Source: Miltoncostaea sp963770865
GTDB lineage: Bacteria; Actinomycetota; Thermoleophilia; Miltoncostaeales; Miltoncostaeaceae
Assembly (NCBI GenBank): GCA_963770865.1
Contig: CAVYRD010000010.1
Location: forward strand, 1-64,000
Direction: 5' to 3'
DNA length: 64,000 nucleotides
Part shown: positions 48,757 through 56,668 of the stretch, piece by piece
How positions within the stretch are numbered: the first letter of the stretch is position 1
How the letters are laid out: each line of letters starts with the position of its first letter
Position numbers and translations under genes: made by a program
The notes under the pieces: model-generated
What the model was told of the DNA's origin: nothing
Database searches by the model: none
The model's input: the letters and a program-made list of their open reading frames with translations, nothing else

Positions 48757-49053
48757 CTACTGGCGGCCGATGCCGTAGAAGAAGTTGACGATCTGCGGCG
48801 CCATCCCGACCAGCAGGCCCGCGCCGGCGGCGATGAGGACGCCGCGCCGGCCGCCGGATCGTCGCGCCGTGGTGGTTCGACTGCGCGCCCCAGGCCCAGG
48901 CGATCGCCGCCACGACCAGGGCGGCGAGGATCAGGATGAGCGACCAGGAGTAGAGGCCGTCGACGAGCTTCTGGAGCTTGGCCTGCCCCGGCAGGCCGAC
49001 GGATCCGGAGTGGCGGAGACCTGGAGGGCTAATGACGTCCCCCACGCGAGCAT
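48757..49053 (-). pseudogene. VirB2/TrbC-like pilin, broken as sequenced
   Basis: ATG 49053 has GAGGAG eight bases upstream. The product of about 98 residues has a signal-like start, then KLQKLVDGLYSWSLILILAALVVAAIAWAWGAQSNHHGATI and a second helix RGVLIAAGAGLLVGMAPQIVNFFYGIG: two membrane segments with a polar turn, as in pilin-like subunits. Two single-base gains (about 49010 and 48855). Confidence 0.7.
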
Positions 49054-49290
49054 CAGTGCGTCTCCTCGAAGATCGGTTGACTGACCATCGTGAACTAATC
49101 ATGACGGCGAACGCCGATCAAGCGAGTTCGGTTCGTGAGCCCCTCAGACGGGCCTGGACATCCTGAGCGGGGCGCCCAGCAGGAAAGCCCCGCACGAACG
49201 GGGCACTCCTCCACGCTCCGCCCCAGTGAGGCCGGGAACCGACGGAGTCCGCCGGGCCGGCTCTCGTTGCGCGATCTCCGAGGTCGGTGC
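49054..49290. other. Intergenic in the transfer operon
   Basis: A 237-base gap after the secreted protein gene. It contains GTTGACTG (about 49075-49082 on the plus strand) and GC-rich pairs near 49170-49205 (GGGGCGCCC...) that could form a hairpin, but no gene. Confidence 0.3.
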
Positions 49291-51102
49291 TCAGCCGACC
49301 CGGACGCTGAACCGCCGGGCGACCAGCGGCAGGAAGTGCCAACCGCGCTCCTTCGGCACCACCACGCGGAGGGGGATCGTGAAGGCGCCGGGGCTCGCGC
49401 TGAAGCGGTACCGGAGCGCGAATCGCCCGCCCCGGTCGGCGGTCGCCAGTGCGAGAGGCCGCCAGCCTCCAGCGTCGCGCCATTCGAGCTTGACGAGCTT
49501 CGCCCTCCCGGCGCGTCGCGGGACGATCTGCCCGGTCACCGTCAGGCTCCCCCCGGGATGAAGGAGCGCTGCGCCGACCTCCGTCCTCACGAGCGGTCGC
49601 AGGCGGATCACCGCCGGGGCCACCACGAGGGGCCTTCCCAGGGCGACCGCCCGCCAGGTGCCCGCGACAAGCGGGCGCACCCGGAAGCTGAAGCGCCCGC
49701 GCCGGTCGGTGAGGGTCGTGGCCCGCGTGAAGCCGCGCGGATCGATCAGGTAGACGCTCGCGCGGTGAAGCCCTCGCCCGTTTCCCTGTTGGAATCGACC
49801 CGCCAGCGTGAGGGGGCGCGAGTACGTCGCGACAACGAGCGGCACCTGCAGGCGCCCCGCCCGGCTGTATGAGCGAGCGTTCGCGCTCCGCACGCCCGGG
49901 GTCTGCACGCGCGAGAAGTTCGGAAGAGGGACTCCGCTCGACTCGATCCGCCCCGGCTCGCCGAGCGGGCCGTCGGCGCCGACGATCGCCGTGGTCGGTC
50001 CTCCCGATCCGCCTACGGCCCGCGTCACGGGTGCTGAAGTGACCTCGCGGGTGAGGCCGGCGTTGTCGGTCGCGTCCAGTACGAAGCGGATCGTCTCGCC
50101 CGGCGTCGCGTAGGCCGCTAGATCGATGTCGGCCATGTTCACGCCGCCCGTCGAGGAGGCGACCGTCGGGCCGTCCGCGCTCCGGGCATGAAGAGTCCAG
50201 TCGCCCACGCCGCTCACGGCGTCGGAGACGCTGATCGTCGCGCGAACCTGACCGCTCGGCAGGCCGAGGAGGCTGACGCTCGCCACCGGGGGTGTGCGGT
50301 CCACGCGCAGCACCGCCTCCTGGGGTGGGGCGGCGGCCGTCCCGTCTCCGTCGGCCTCGAGCCGTACCGTCTGAACCCCGTCGGGAATCGCCGCGAGATT
50401 GACCACCGTTGCGTGGGCGCCGTCGCCCGGGCTCGCGGCGTACAGGCCGCGGCCCGCGACGCTGATCCGCTGCTGGGCGATCCCGTCGGCGCCGAAGTTG
50501 TCGGTCGCCTGCCACTGGACTTGGGCACGGTCGTCGGTGATCCAGCCGCCGGGAACGCTGATCCAGCGGACCGCGGGCGCCTCGAGGTCGCGGACGTAGA
50601 TGGTCGGATAGAGGAAGGTCCAGACCCGGTTGGGCTGCTGGCGGGCCTCGGTCTGCCAGAGCCGAAGGGAGGCGGTCTGGGCCCTGAGGCCCACCTGGTA
50701 GGCCTTTGGCTGGGAGGGGCTGCGGGGTATGTCGGACTCGGCCACCTGCCACGCGAGCGAGCCGTCGGCGAGGACCTGCTGCGCGATCGATGTCGCGGTC
50801 TGGTGGAAGCGCACCGCCTGCCAGCTGAAGGCCTCGATGGCTGAGCCACCGACCGGGGTGCGTAGATCGATCTGCCACTTGGTCCCGGTGAGGGAGATTC
50901 CGGCGGGCGGACAGGTCACGCCGAAGCTCGCGCCGGTCTGGGTGGCCGAGCATTGCCCGTCCGGGGCGGCGTGGGCGACCAGCGCCTCGACGCCGAAGGC
51001 GTAGAGGCTACCGTCGGTCGCCGCGGCGGGAGACGCGCCCGCCGCAGCGGCCACAGCAAGGGAGAGGGCTCCGACGACCGGTCGCAGGCGCCGCCCAGCC
51101 AT
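49291..51102 (-). CDS. Large secreted Ig-like domain protein
   Basis: An intact 603-residue exported protein: Sec signal peptide (ALSLAVAAAAGASPAAA), then beta-rich repeats with DRTPPVASVSLLGLPSGQV and ATDNAGLTREVT (Ig-like, 'TPP...D..SG' pattern), and carboxypeptidase-regulatory/Ig-like modules at the C-terminus (LTLAGRFQQGNGRGLHRASVYL, DRRGRFSFRVRPLVAGTWRA, LTVTGQIVP). It starts within the stop of the upstream gene and is inside the secretion operon, so it may be a surface adhesin of the element. Confidence 0.8.
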   Translation of the reverse strand: MAGRRLRPVVGALSLAVAAAAGASPAAATDGSLYAFGVEALVAHAAPDGQCSATQTGASFGVTCPPAGISLTGTKWQIDLRTPVGGSAIEAFSWQAVRFHQTATSIAQQVLADGSLAWQVAESDIPRSPSQPKAYQVGLRAQTASLRLWQTEARQQPNRVWTFLYPTIYVRDLEAPAVRWISVPGGWITDDRAQVQWQATDNFGADGIAQQRISVAGRGLYAASPGDGAHATVVNLAAIPDGVQTVRLEADGDGTAAAPPQEAVLRVDRTPPVASVSLLGLPSGQVRATISVSDAVSGVGDWTLHARSADGPTVASSTGGVNMADIDLAAYATPGETIRFVLDATDNAGLTREVTSAPVTRAVGGSGGPTTAIVGADGPLGEPGRIESSGVPLPNFSRVQTPGVRSANARSYSRAGRLQVPLVVATYSRPLTLAGRFQQGNGRGLHRASVYLIDPRGFTRATTLTDRRGRFSFRVRPLVAGTWRAVALGRPLVVAPAVIRLRPLVRTEVGAALLHPGGSLTVTGQIVPRRAGRAKLVKLEWRDAGGWRPLALATADRGGRFALRYRFSASPGAFTIPLRVVVPKERGWHFLPLVARRFSVRVG

Positions 51103-51838
51103 CAGCTGAGGTTCCAGGGGCCGGGGGTGAACTCGCGCTCGGCCGGCGAGACGCTCGGCGAGGCGGAGGCCGGCGCAGGCGATGCCGCCGCCGGCGTCGC
51201 GACCTGCCTGGTCACGGGACGTGTGACGGGCGCCGGAGAGCTCCGGTGCTCGTGGGCCCGCCGCCGCGCGAGCTCGCGCCGGTGACGAATCGTCGCCTGG
51301 TGTCGCGCGCGCGCGGCCTCCTTCACCCGCGACGCGAGCCTCTGCGAGGCCACCGTGAGATCGGCGAGGTCAACCCGTGGCCGAGGAGGCGCAGACGAGA
51401 GGCCCGCGATGGGCCCGCCCGATGATGCCGGCGCCCACCCGCTCGACGAGAAGAGTACGAGGAGCATGAGCCCCACCAGTCCGACCACGATACCGGTGAC
51501 GATGGCCGCCCCGAGGGTGGGGAGCCGGAGCGATCGCGGGCGCGGCGCGGCCCGCCCCAGTGCGTGCCCGGTCCCGAGCGTGGCGCGCGCCGGCGCGTCC
51601 TCGCCGGACCGGCTGCGGGCTCGTCAGCCGCGGGCCCACGGTCCCTCCCGAGCTGGACGAGATCGAGCGCGCCGTCCAGCACCTCGCCGCCAGCACCGAG
51701 AGGCGCACCCCAGGTCGCGGGGCTCGGCCAGTCGGCGGGAAGGAGCTCCGGCTCGCGGCGAGAGGCGTCCGCGCGCGCCGGTCCCTGGGAGCCGTCGCTC
51801 CCGTGAGGGGGGTCGAGCTTGCCGTCGTCAGTTGCCAT
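51102..51838 (-). pseudogene. Single-pass membrane protein heading the transfer operon, broken as sequenced
   Basis: ATG 51838 begins MATDDGKLDPPHGSDG; a proline-rich cytosolic part leads to one membrane helix (IVVGLVGLMLLVLFSSSGWAP) and an extracellular coiled region (VASQRLASRVKEAARARHQATIRHRRELARRRAHEHRSS), ending EFTPGPWNLS. Two frame changes lie between residues 60 and 130. Its TGA overlaps the secreted protein's ATG. Confidence 0.6.
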
Positions 51839-51975
51839 CGCGCCGTCGTCTCCCTATGCTCGGTTGACTATCCGCGACGAACCAATTCTGCCAGATGGTC
51901 ACCGAAACGCACAAGCTATGAAAACTTCCAGGGCGGATCTCTCGCAACACCCGACGTTCGGTCAGACTTGTGCCG
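51839..51975. promoter_or_regulatory. Divergent control region of the element
   Basis: The 137-base gap between the minus-strand transfer operon and the plus-strand excisionase gene is noticeably AT-richer than its surroundings (51858-51935). CGGTTGACTAT (51862-51872) offers a TTGACT promoter box. Divergent promoters controlled by the neighbouring HTH proteins are likely. Confidence 0.45.
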
Positions 51976-52437
51976 ATGGCCCGTCGACCGGCGAACGAGA
52001 TCCTCACCGCAAGCGAGGTCGCCGCCTGGCTCGGCCAGAACCTGGAGACGATCCAGCGCGGCGCCAAATCCGGGCGCATCCCGGCCCGGCGGATCGGCAA
52101 GGAGTGGCGCTTTCTGCGCGACCTGGTCGCCGAGGCGCGCGGCCTGGAATCGAGGTCTCGTCGTCGCGGTCGGCCGAGGACGATCTGCTTCCCGCGCTCG
52201 CCCTTTGCGACCGAGGAGGGGACGGCCAGCGCGGGGATGGATGCGGTGGAGGCCGCCGACTTCCTTCGGGTGAAGGAGTGGACCGTGCGCTCGGAGGCCA
52301 ACCAGGGCCGGCTTCCGGGCTGGCGCGAGGGCCAGCGCTGGCGCTTCTCGCGCGAGGAGCTGATCGAGCACATGCGCACGGACGAGCCGCAGGACCGGAT
52401 CCGCTACGACCGCCGGAGCGCGCGCTCCGCGAACTGA
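51976..52437 (+). CDS. Tandem excisionase-type HTH protein
   Basis: A 153-residue protein with two MerR/excisionase-like helix-turn-helix units: residues 8-52 (LTASEVAAWLGQNLETIQRGAKSGRIPARRIG) and 87-135 (MDAVEAADFLRVKEWTVRSEANQGRLPGWREGQRWRFSREELIEHM). Excisionase-family HTH proteins bend DNA at attachment sites or regulate mobile elements. Start GTG 51970 is an alternative; neither has a clear ribosome site. Confidence 0.75.
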   Translation: MARRPANEILTASEVAAWLGQNLETIQRGAKSGRIPARRIGKEWRFLRDLVAEARGLESRSRRRGRPRTICFPRSPFATEEGTASAGMDAVEAADFLRVKEWTVRSEANQGRLPGWREGQRWRFSREELIEHMRTDEPQDRIRYDRRSARSAN

Positions 52438-52462
52438 CGAGCGGCAAGAGGGGGGCGCGGCG

Positions 52463-53383
52463 ATGCCTGAGGAGCGCTTTCCTCCCGCCAGCCGGGTGCG
52501 CCAGCTCGAGTACGCCCTCTCGATGCTCGAGCTCTTCCGGCCGCCGGAGCGCGGAGAGCTCACCCTCTCGGCGATCGCCGCCGAGCTCGGCCTCTCGGAG
52601 GAGTACGCCTTCAAGCTCCTGCGCCACATGGAGGCCGCCGGGGTCATCGTGCGCTCGCCCGTCTCGGGGAGCTGGCGCCTCGGCATCCGCCTCGCCGAGC
52701 TCGGCGGCCGCGCCATCCGCTCGCTCAACCCCTGGGACGAGTTTCGTCCGCCGCTGGCAGAGCTGGCCGAGGCCACCGGCCTCGGCGGCCTGATCGCGGT
52801 GCTCTCGGGTGGGCGGGCGGTCTACGTCGATCACTTCCGCGGGCCCGAGCGAGCGCTCGGGCGCGGCTTTCCCGCCCACGCGACGGCGCTCGGCAAGGCG
52901 ATCCTCGCCGAGCTCGACGACCAAGCGCGCGAGGCGGCGCTCGCCGAGCTGGTGCTCGCGCCCTGGACGGCGCGCACGATCACCGACCCGGCGCGCCTCG
53001 CCGAGGACCTCGCCGCGGCCCGCGAGCGCGGCTACGCCATCGAGGACGGTGAGTTCCACGAGGCGCGCCGCTCGATCGGGGCGGCGGTGCGCGATCACTC
53101 GGGATCGGTTGTCGCCGCCGTCGGCGTTGGCGCGCCGACGAGCCGCCTGTCCGATGACGTGATGGCGGAGGTCGCGGCGGCCGTCGTGGCGAGCGCCCAT
53201 GCCGTGTCGAGGCGCCTGGGCGCCGGGGCGCTCGAGGGCCTTGCGCCCTGGCGGCCGGTGGTCGAGGTGCAGGCGGTGCTCGAGCCGCCGCTCGAGGTGC
53301 AGCCGGCCGGGCGCGAAGGAGGAGACGGCGGCACGCCAAGCGCCCGCCGCCGCCCGCGGGCCAAGAAGGGCACCGCGACGTGA
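52463..53383 (+). CDS. IclR-family transcriptional regulator
   Basis: A 306-residue IclR protein: N-terminal winged helix (LTLSAIAAELGLSEEYAFKLLRHMEAAGVIVR) and C-terminal effector domain (GRGFPAHATALGKAILAELDD, then RGYAIEDGEFHEARRSIGAAVRDHSGSVVAAVGVGAPTSRL). A disordered Arg/Lys tail is added. GAGGGGGG eight bases before ATG 52463. It sits in the element's control arm and its stop overlaps the next start (GTGA), which is unusual for this metabolic-regulator family. Confidence 0.9.
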   Translation: MPEERFPPASRVRQLEYALSMLELFRPPERGELTLSAIAAELGLSEEYAFKLLRHMEAAGVIVRSPVSGSWRLGIRLAELGGRAIRSLNPWDEFRPPLAELAEATGLGGLIAVLSGGRAVYVDHFRGPERALGRGFPAHATALGKAILAELDDQAREAALAELVLAPWTARTITDPARLAEDLAAARERGYAIEDGEFHEARRSIGAAVRDHSGSVVAAVGVGAPTSRLSDDVMAEVAAAVVASAHAVSRRLGAGALEGLAPWRPVVEVQAVLEPPLEVQPAGREGGDGGTPSARRRPRAKKGTAT

Positions 53384-54395
53384 GCGCCGCGGGCTACAGC
53401 CTGAGGCGGCCGCTGGCGATCGCCGGGGCAGGGATGGCCGGGCTCCTCACGCTCGTCGTCGGGCTGCCCGTCATCGCCCTCATCGGCCTCTCGGGTCCGG
53501 GCGGGACGGTGACGGGCTCGCCGGTGGATGCGGCCGCCCTCGATTCCTGGATGGGCCGCCAGGTGCCCGGCATCGCCGCTTGGTCGGCCTCGGCGAGGCC
53601 TTCGTCGCCGAGGGCCTCGCCAACGGCATCGACCCGCGCGCGCTCGTGGCGATCGCGATGCACGAGTCGGTGCTCGGGACGGCGGGCTCAGGCGCGGGCA
53701 TCCACAACGCCTTTGGCTGGGGGCCGGCGATCGCCTTCCCGTCCTGGCGGGCGAACATCGCCACCGTCGCCCGCGGACTCAGGCGGGGGTACCTCGCTCG
53801 CGGGCGCGACACGCTGGCGGCGATCCAGCCGCTCTGGGCGCCGGTCGGGGCGGTCAACGACCCGACCGGGCTGAACTCGGCCTGGGTCGATGGCGTCGGG
53901 CGCTACTACGCCGATCTCGGCGGCGATCCGGCGCTTCCGATCACCCTCGCCGCGCAAGCGCCGGCATCTGGGTCCGGGATGACGATCGGCGCGGGTGGGC
54001 TCGCCACCCCGACCGGCGGCGTCGGACGGCTGATCGGCTTCCCAGGTGTCGGCACGCACTCCTACTCGGCCTGGCCGAACAACTGGCAGTCGGATCGGGC
54101 GGTGGACATCGCCCTACCCCTCGGCTCGCCCCTCTACGCGATCGACGCGGGCGTGATCGCGCGCGTCGGTGGGGACCCGCGCGACTTCTCGGGGCGCTTC
54201 GGCGGGGCGCGCCTGACGGTGATCGCCGGCGACGACGCCTACTACTACGCGCACCTCTCAGGCGTCGTGGTGGGGGACGGGGAGCGCGTCGTACGCGGCC
54301 AGCTCGTCGGGTTCTCGGGTGCGGCCAACGGGGTCGAGCACCTACACCTCGGCGTGCTGCGCGGTGATCCGGTTGCCCTCGCGGGAGTGAGGTAG
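53380..54395 (+). pseudogene. Bifunctional lysozyme-like/M23 peptidoglycan hydrolase, broken as sequenced
   Basis: About 338 residues: a membrane anchor (AIAGAGMAGLLTLVVGLPVIALIGL), a glucosaminidase/lysozyme-like domain (VAEGLANGIDPRALVAIAMHESVLGTAGSG...NAFGWGPAIAFPSW) and an M23 endopeptidase-like domain (WPNNWQSDRAVDIALPLGSPLYAIDAGVI...YYYAHLSGVV...EHLHLGV; note HLHLG and AHLSG metal motifs). Such VirB1-like enzymes open the wall for the transfer apparatus. One missing base near 53580 shifts the frame. Confidence 0.8.
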
Positions 54396-54402
54396 GGCCG
54401 AC

Positions 54403-54705
54403 GTGAGCGCGGAGCCGCCCGAGGTGCTGGATGTGGTCTCTGTCATGCAGCGCTATCGGATACGCGATCGTCGAGCGGCTCGTCGCCTAATGGACGAGGC
54501 GGGCGGGTTTCTCGTCGCCGGCCGACTCTTGGTGAGATGGGATGACCTCGAGGCCTACGAGTGTCGTCAACGCGAGGCCAGGAGCCGGGCCGCCGCCCAG
54601 CAAGGTGACCGGCCCGCTACGCGGCCGAACGTCGCCTCACGACGTGCGTCGCGGCCGAAAAAGCCCCTTCGCCCGGGCTGGTGGCGTCAGGTGGCAGAGG
54701 AATGA
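54403..54705 (+). CDS. Excisionase-like DNA-binding protein (100 aa)
   Basis: A GTG at 54403 opens a protein with a short helix-turn-helix (DVVSVMQRYRIRDRRAARRLMDEAGGFLVAGRLLVRWDDLEAYE) and a basic tail. Layout and position right before the integrase fit an excisionase. Its TGA overlaps the integrase ATG (ATGA). Confidence 0.7.
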   Translation: MSAEPPEVLDVVSVMQRYRIRDRRAARRLMDEAGGFLVAGRLLVRWDDLEAYECRQREARSRAAAQQGDRPATRPNVASRRASRPKKPLRPGWWRQVAEE

Positions 54706-56027
54706 GCAGAGGGGCGCCCAGGGCGCAGGCTGACGAGAGGGCTCAGGCCGTGAGCCCGCGAAGAGGCTGGCGGGAGACCATCGAACCTGGGCTGTACCGG
54801 ACCCACCGCGTCGCCTGCCCCTCCTCCGTCGATCGCCGGCCACGCCGACGCTGCGGCTGTCCCTTTCAGATCGTCGTCCCAGCTGCCCGTCCCGGTGCGA
54901 CACGACTTCTCACCGTTGCGGGAACGGTCAGTGCCGCGCGCGCTGAGCGCGACCGGCTTCGCGGCGAGGGACGACCGCAGCTTGCGGCGGTGGTCGAGCC
55001 CGGCACGCTGGACGAGTTCGCGGGTGAGTACCTCCGCGCGAAGGCTCCAACTCTCGCGCCGTCGACAGTGAAGGCCCGGGAGGAGGCGTATCGGCTTCGC
55101 GTGAGTCCGGTCCTCGGCGATCTCGAGCTGGTTGAGGTCACCCGCCAGCGCGTTGAGGTCTGGCTTGCGGACACGCTGAGAAGCTCCAGTAGGCACGCGA
55201 CGTGGAAGGCATTGGAGGCGCTCCGCGTCATGCTCAAGGCAGCGGTCGAGTGGGGGAGACTTCCCGAGAATCCGGCCGCCGGCCTGCGGCTTCCGAAAGG
55301 CCCGTCTGGCGGCTCTCGTCGGGCGGAGAAGGTGCTCGACCCCACGCAGCTCGCTGCGCTCTTCGCGGGGACCCGACGTATCCACCTGGAGTCGATGCTT
55401 CGGATGGCGGGTGAGGCCGGACTCCGGCTCGGAGAGGTCATCGGCCTTCGTTGGCCAGATGTCGACCTCGCGTCGCGGCGCGTCGTGGTGGCGCGGTCGG
55501 TCTGGCAGGAGGCCGGTCGCGACGGGGACCCACCTCGCCGGATCGTCGGCTCGCCGAAGAGCGGCCGTGTGCGGCGAGTGGCGATCTCCGCAGGGCTCGC
55601 GAACCGGCTCGCGCGCTGGTACGCCACCGCGGTCGTCGAGGGAGGTGCTTCGGCTGAGGGCTACGTCTGGCCCGCCAGGGACGGGGGCCCGATGGACAGC
55701 GGTACGCCCGGCCAGGCTTTGGCTCGCGTCCTCGAGAGGGTCGGGCTCGTGGACACGGAGGGTCGACCGCTGATCACATTCCACGGGCTCCGCCACACGG
55801 CCGCTTCGATCATGCTCGCCCGGGGGGTGCCGCTCATCGTGGTCTCGCGGCAACTCGGGCACGCGCATCCGAACATCACGGCCCAGGTCTACGCGCACCT
55901 CCTGTCGGACAGCCAGCTGGACGACGCGGCGGCGGTCTTCGACGAGGATCCGAGCGCCGAGACGTTGCGGGACACGTTGCGGGGTGGCGGAGGGGTCGAC
56001 GAAAGCCGCATGGGCAATGGTGTCTGA
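54702..56027 (+). CDS. Tyrosine-type site-specific integrase
   Basis: An intact 441-residue phage-type integrase. A short N-terminal domain with a CGC motif (arm binding) precedes a SAM-like core-binding domain (DEFAGEYLRAKAPTLAPSTVKAREEAY) and the catalytic domain. Catalytic residues are visible: Arg242 (AGLRLGEVIGLRW), Lys286 (SPKSGRVRRV), His361/Arg364 (HGLRHTAAS), His387 (LGHAHPNIT) and Tyr397 (AQVYAHLL). ATG 54702 overlaps the preceding stop. A tRNA-Arg 3' fragment starts 18 bases after its stop, marking the attachment site. Confidence 0.96.
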   Translation: MSRGAPRAQADERAQAVSPRRGWRETIEPGLYRTHRVACPSSVDRRPRRRCGCPFQIVVPAARPGATRLLTVAGTVSAARAERDRLRGEGRPQLAAVVEPGTLDEFAGEYLRAKAPTLAPSTVKAREEAYRLRVSPVLGDLELVEVTRQRVEVWLADTLRSSSRHATWKALEALRVMLKAAVEWGRLPENPAAGLRLPKGPSGGSRRAEKVLDPTQLAALFAGTRRIHLESMLRMAGEAGLRLGEVIGLRWPDVDLASRRVVVARSVWQEAGRDGDPPRRIVGSPKSGRVRRVAISAGLANRLARWYATAVVEGGASAEGYVWPARDGGPMDSGTPGQALARVLERVGLVDTEGRPLITFHGLRHTAASIMLARGVPLIVVSRQLGHAHPNITAQVYAHLLSDSQLDDAAAVFDEDPSAETLRDTLRGGGGVDESRMGNGV

Positions 56028-56044
56028 GCGAAAGGGGCCGCAGC

Positions 56045-56086
56045 CTTCTAATCCGCCGGTCGCAGGTTCGAATCCTGCCGGGCGCA
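56045..56086 (+). other. tRNA-Arg(TCT) 3' remnant, att site
   Basis: CTTCTAA anticodon loop (56045-56051, anticodon TCT), 3' anticodon stem TCCGC, T-arm GCAGG-TTCGAAT-CCTGC (56062-56078) and acceptor strand CGGGCGC plus A (56079-56086). No matching 5' half (GCGCCCG) lies upstream, and no CCA follows. This is the part of a tRNA-Arg gene that a tyrosine integrase duplicates at one end of its element. Confidence 0.75.
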
Positions 56087-56162
56087 CTCCGGGAATGCGC
56101 ATGGAGACGGGGATCACGCCCTGTTTGCCAACGCCTCCGCGAAGAGCCGGGTGCATCTGAGG

Positions 56163-56215
56163 ACGGTGCGGGAGCATTCCCGCGCTGGCTAGGACGGTGC
56201 GGGAGACGGTGCGGG
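56163..56215 (+). repeat. Direct repeats, likely integrase arm sites
   Basis: Three copies of ACGGTGCGGG begin at 56163, 56194 and 56206, the first two extended to ACGGTGCGGGAG; a fourth copy is at 56517-56527. Their position beside int and the att core suggests arm-type integrase or excisionase sites. Confidence 0.6.
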
Positions 56216-56410
56216 GGCCCCGGGGGGTGGAGGAGGGTAGCTACACCGCGAAGGGGCGGGGTCTTCGAGTTGGGTGTCGAGCGCATGTTGGCCGAGTCCC
56301 GCCATCCCCTCGGCACGATCACCGGCGAGTGCGTGGCGGTCCGGAGCATGGGCGACGAGGCTCGAGCGGTTGGCGGTCGCACGCGACGCGCGCCATCGCC
56401 GCGCGCGCAG

Positions 56411-56441
56411 GCCGCGGGTTCGAACCCCGTCGTCCCTCCCA
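56411..56441 (+). other. Second tRNA 3' fragment with CCA
   Basis: T-arm GCGGG-TTCGAAC-CCCGT (56414-56430), acceptor strand CGTCCCT (56431-56437), C and an encoded CCA (56439-56441). No complementary AGGGACG 5' end exists upstream, so it is a fragment of a different tRNA. It may mark an older integration at the same locus. Confidence 0.55.
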
Positions 56442-56668
56442 CCTCCTGAGCCCAGAGGCTGCGGGGCTCTTGCTGTTCTGGGAGCCGTCGTCCTCAGTCG
56501 CGAGGTGACTCTGTTGACGGTGCGGGATCCGGAGAAGACGGATAGCGCTTCCCATCCGGCCGGGGCGGAACCGGTCGGGACGCCGGGCGTCTCGAACTCG
56601 ACGACTTACTCTTGCTAGGGGTGTAACGGATAAACGAGCATCGCGCCGTCGGCCCACGAGCTATCGGG
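56442..56668. other. Intergenic between att region and mutase gene
   Basis: Beyond the fourth direct repeat (56517) nothing is recognised. AACTCGACGACTTACTCTTGC near 56595 is a mild AT-rich patch, possibly the mutase promoter. Confidence 0.35.

Noticed and set aside
56330..56441. A full tRNA ending at 56441
   Set aside because: The T-arm and acceptor 3' strand are good, but no matching acceptor 5' strand or anticodon stem exists upstream.
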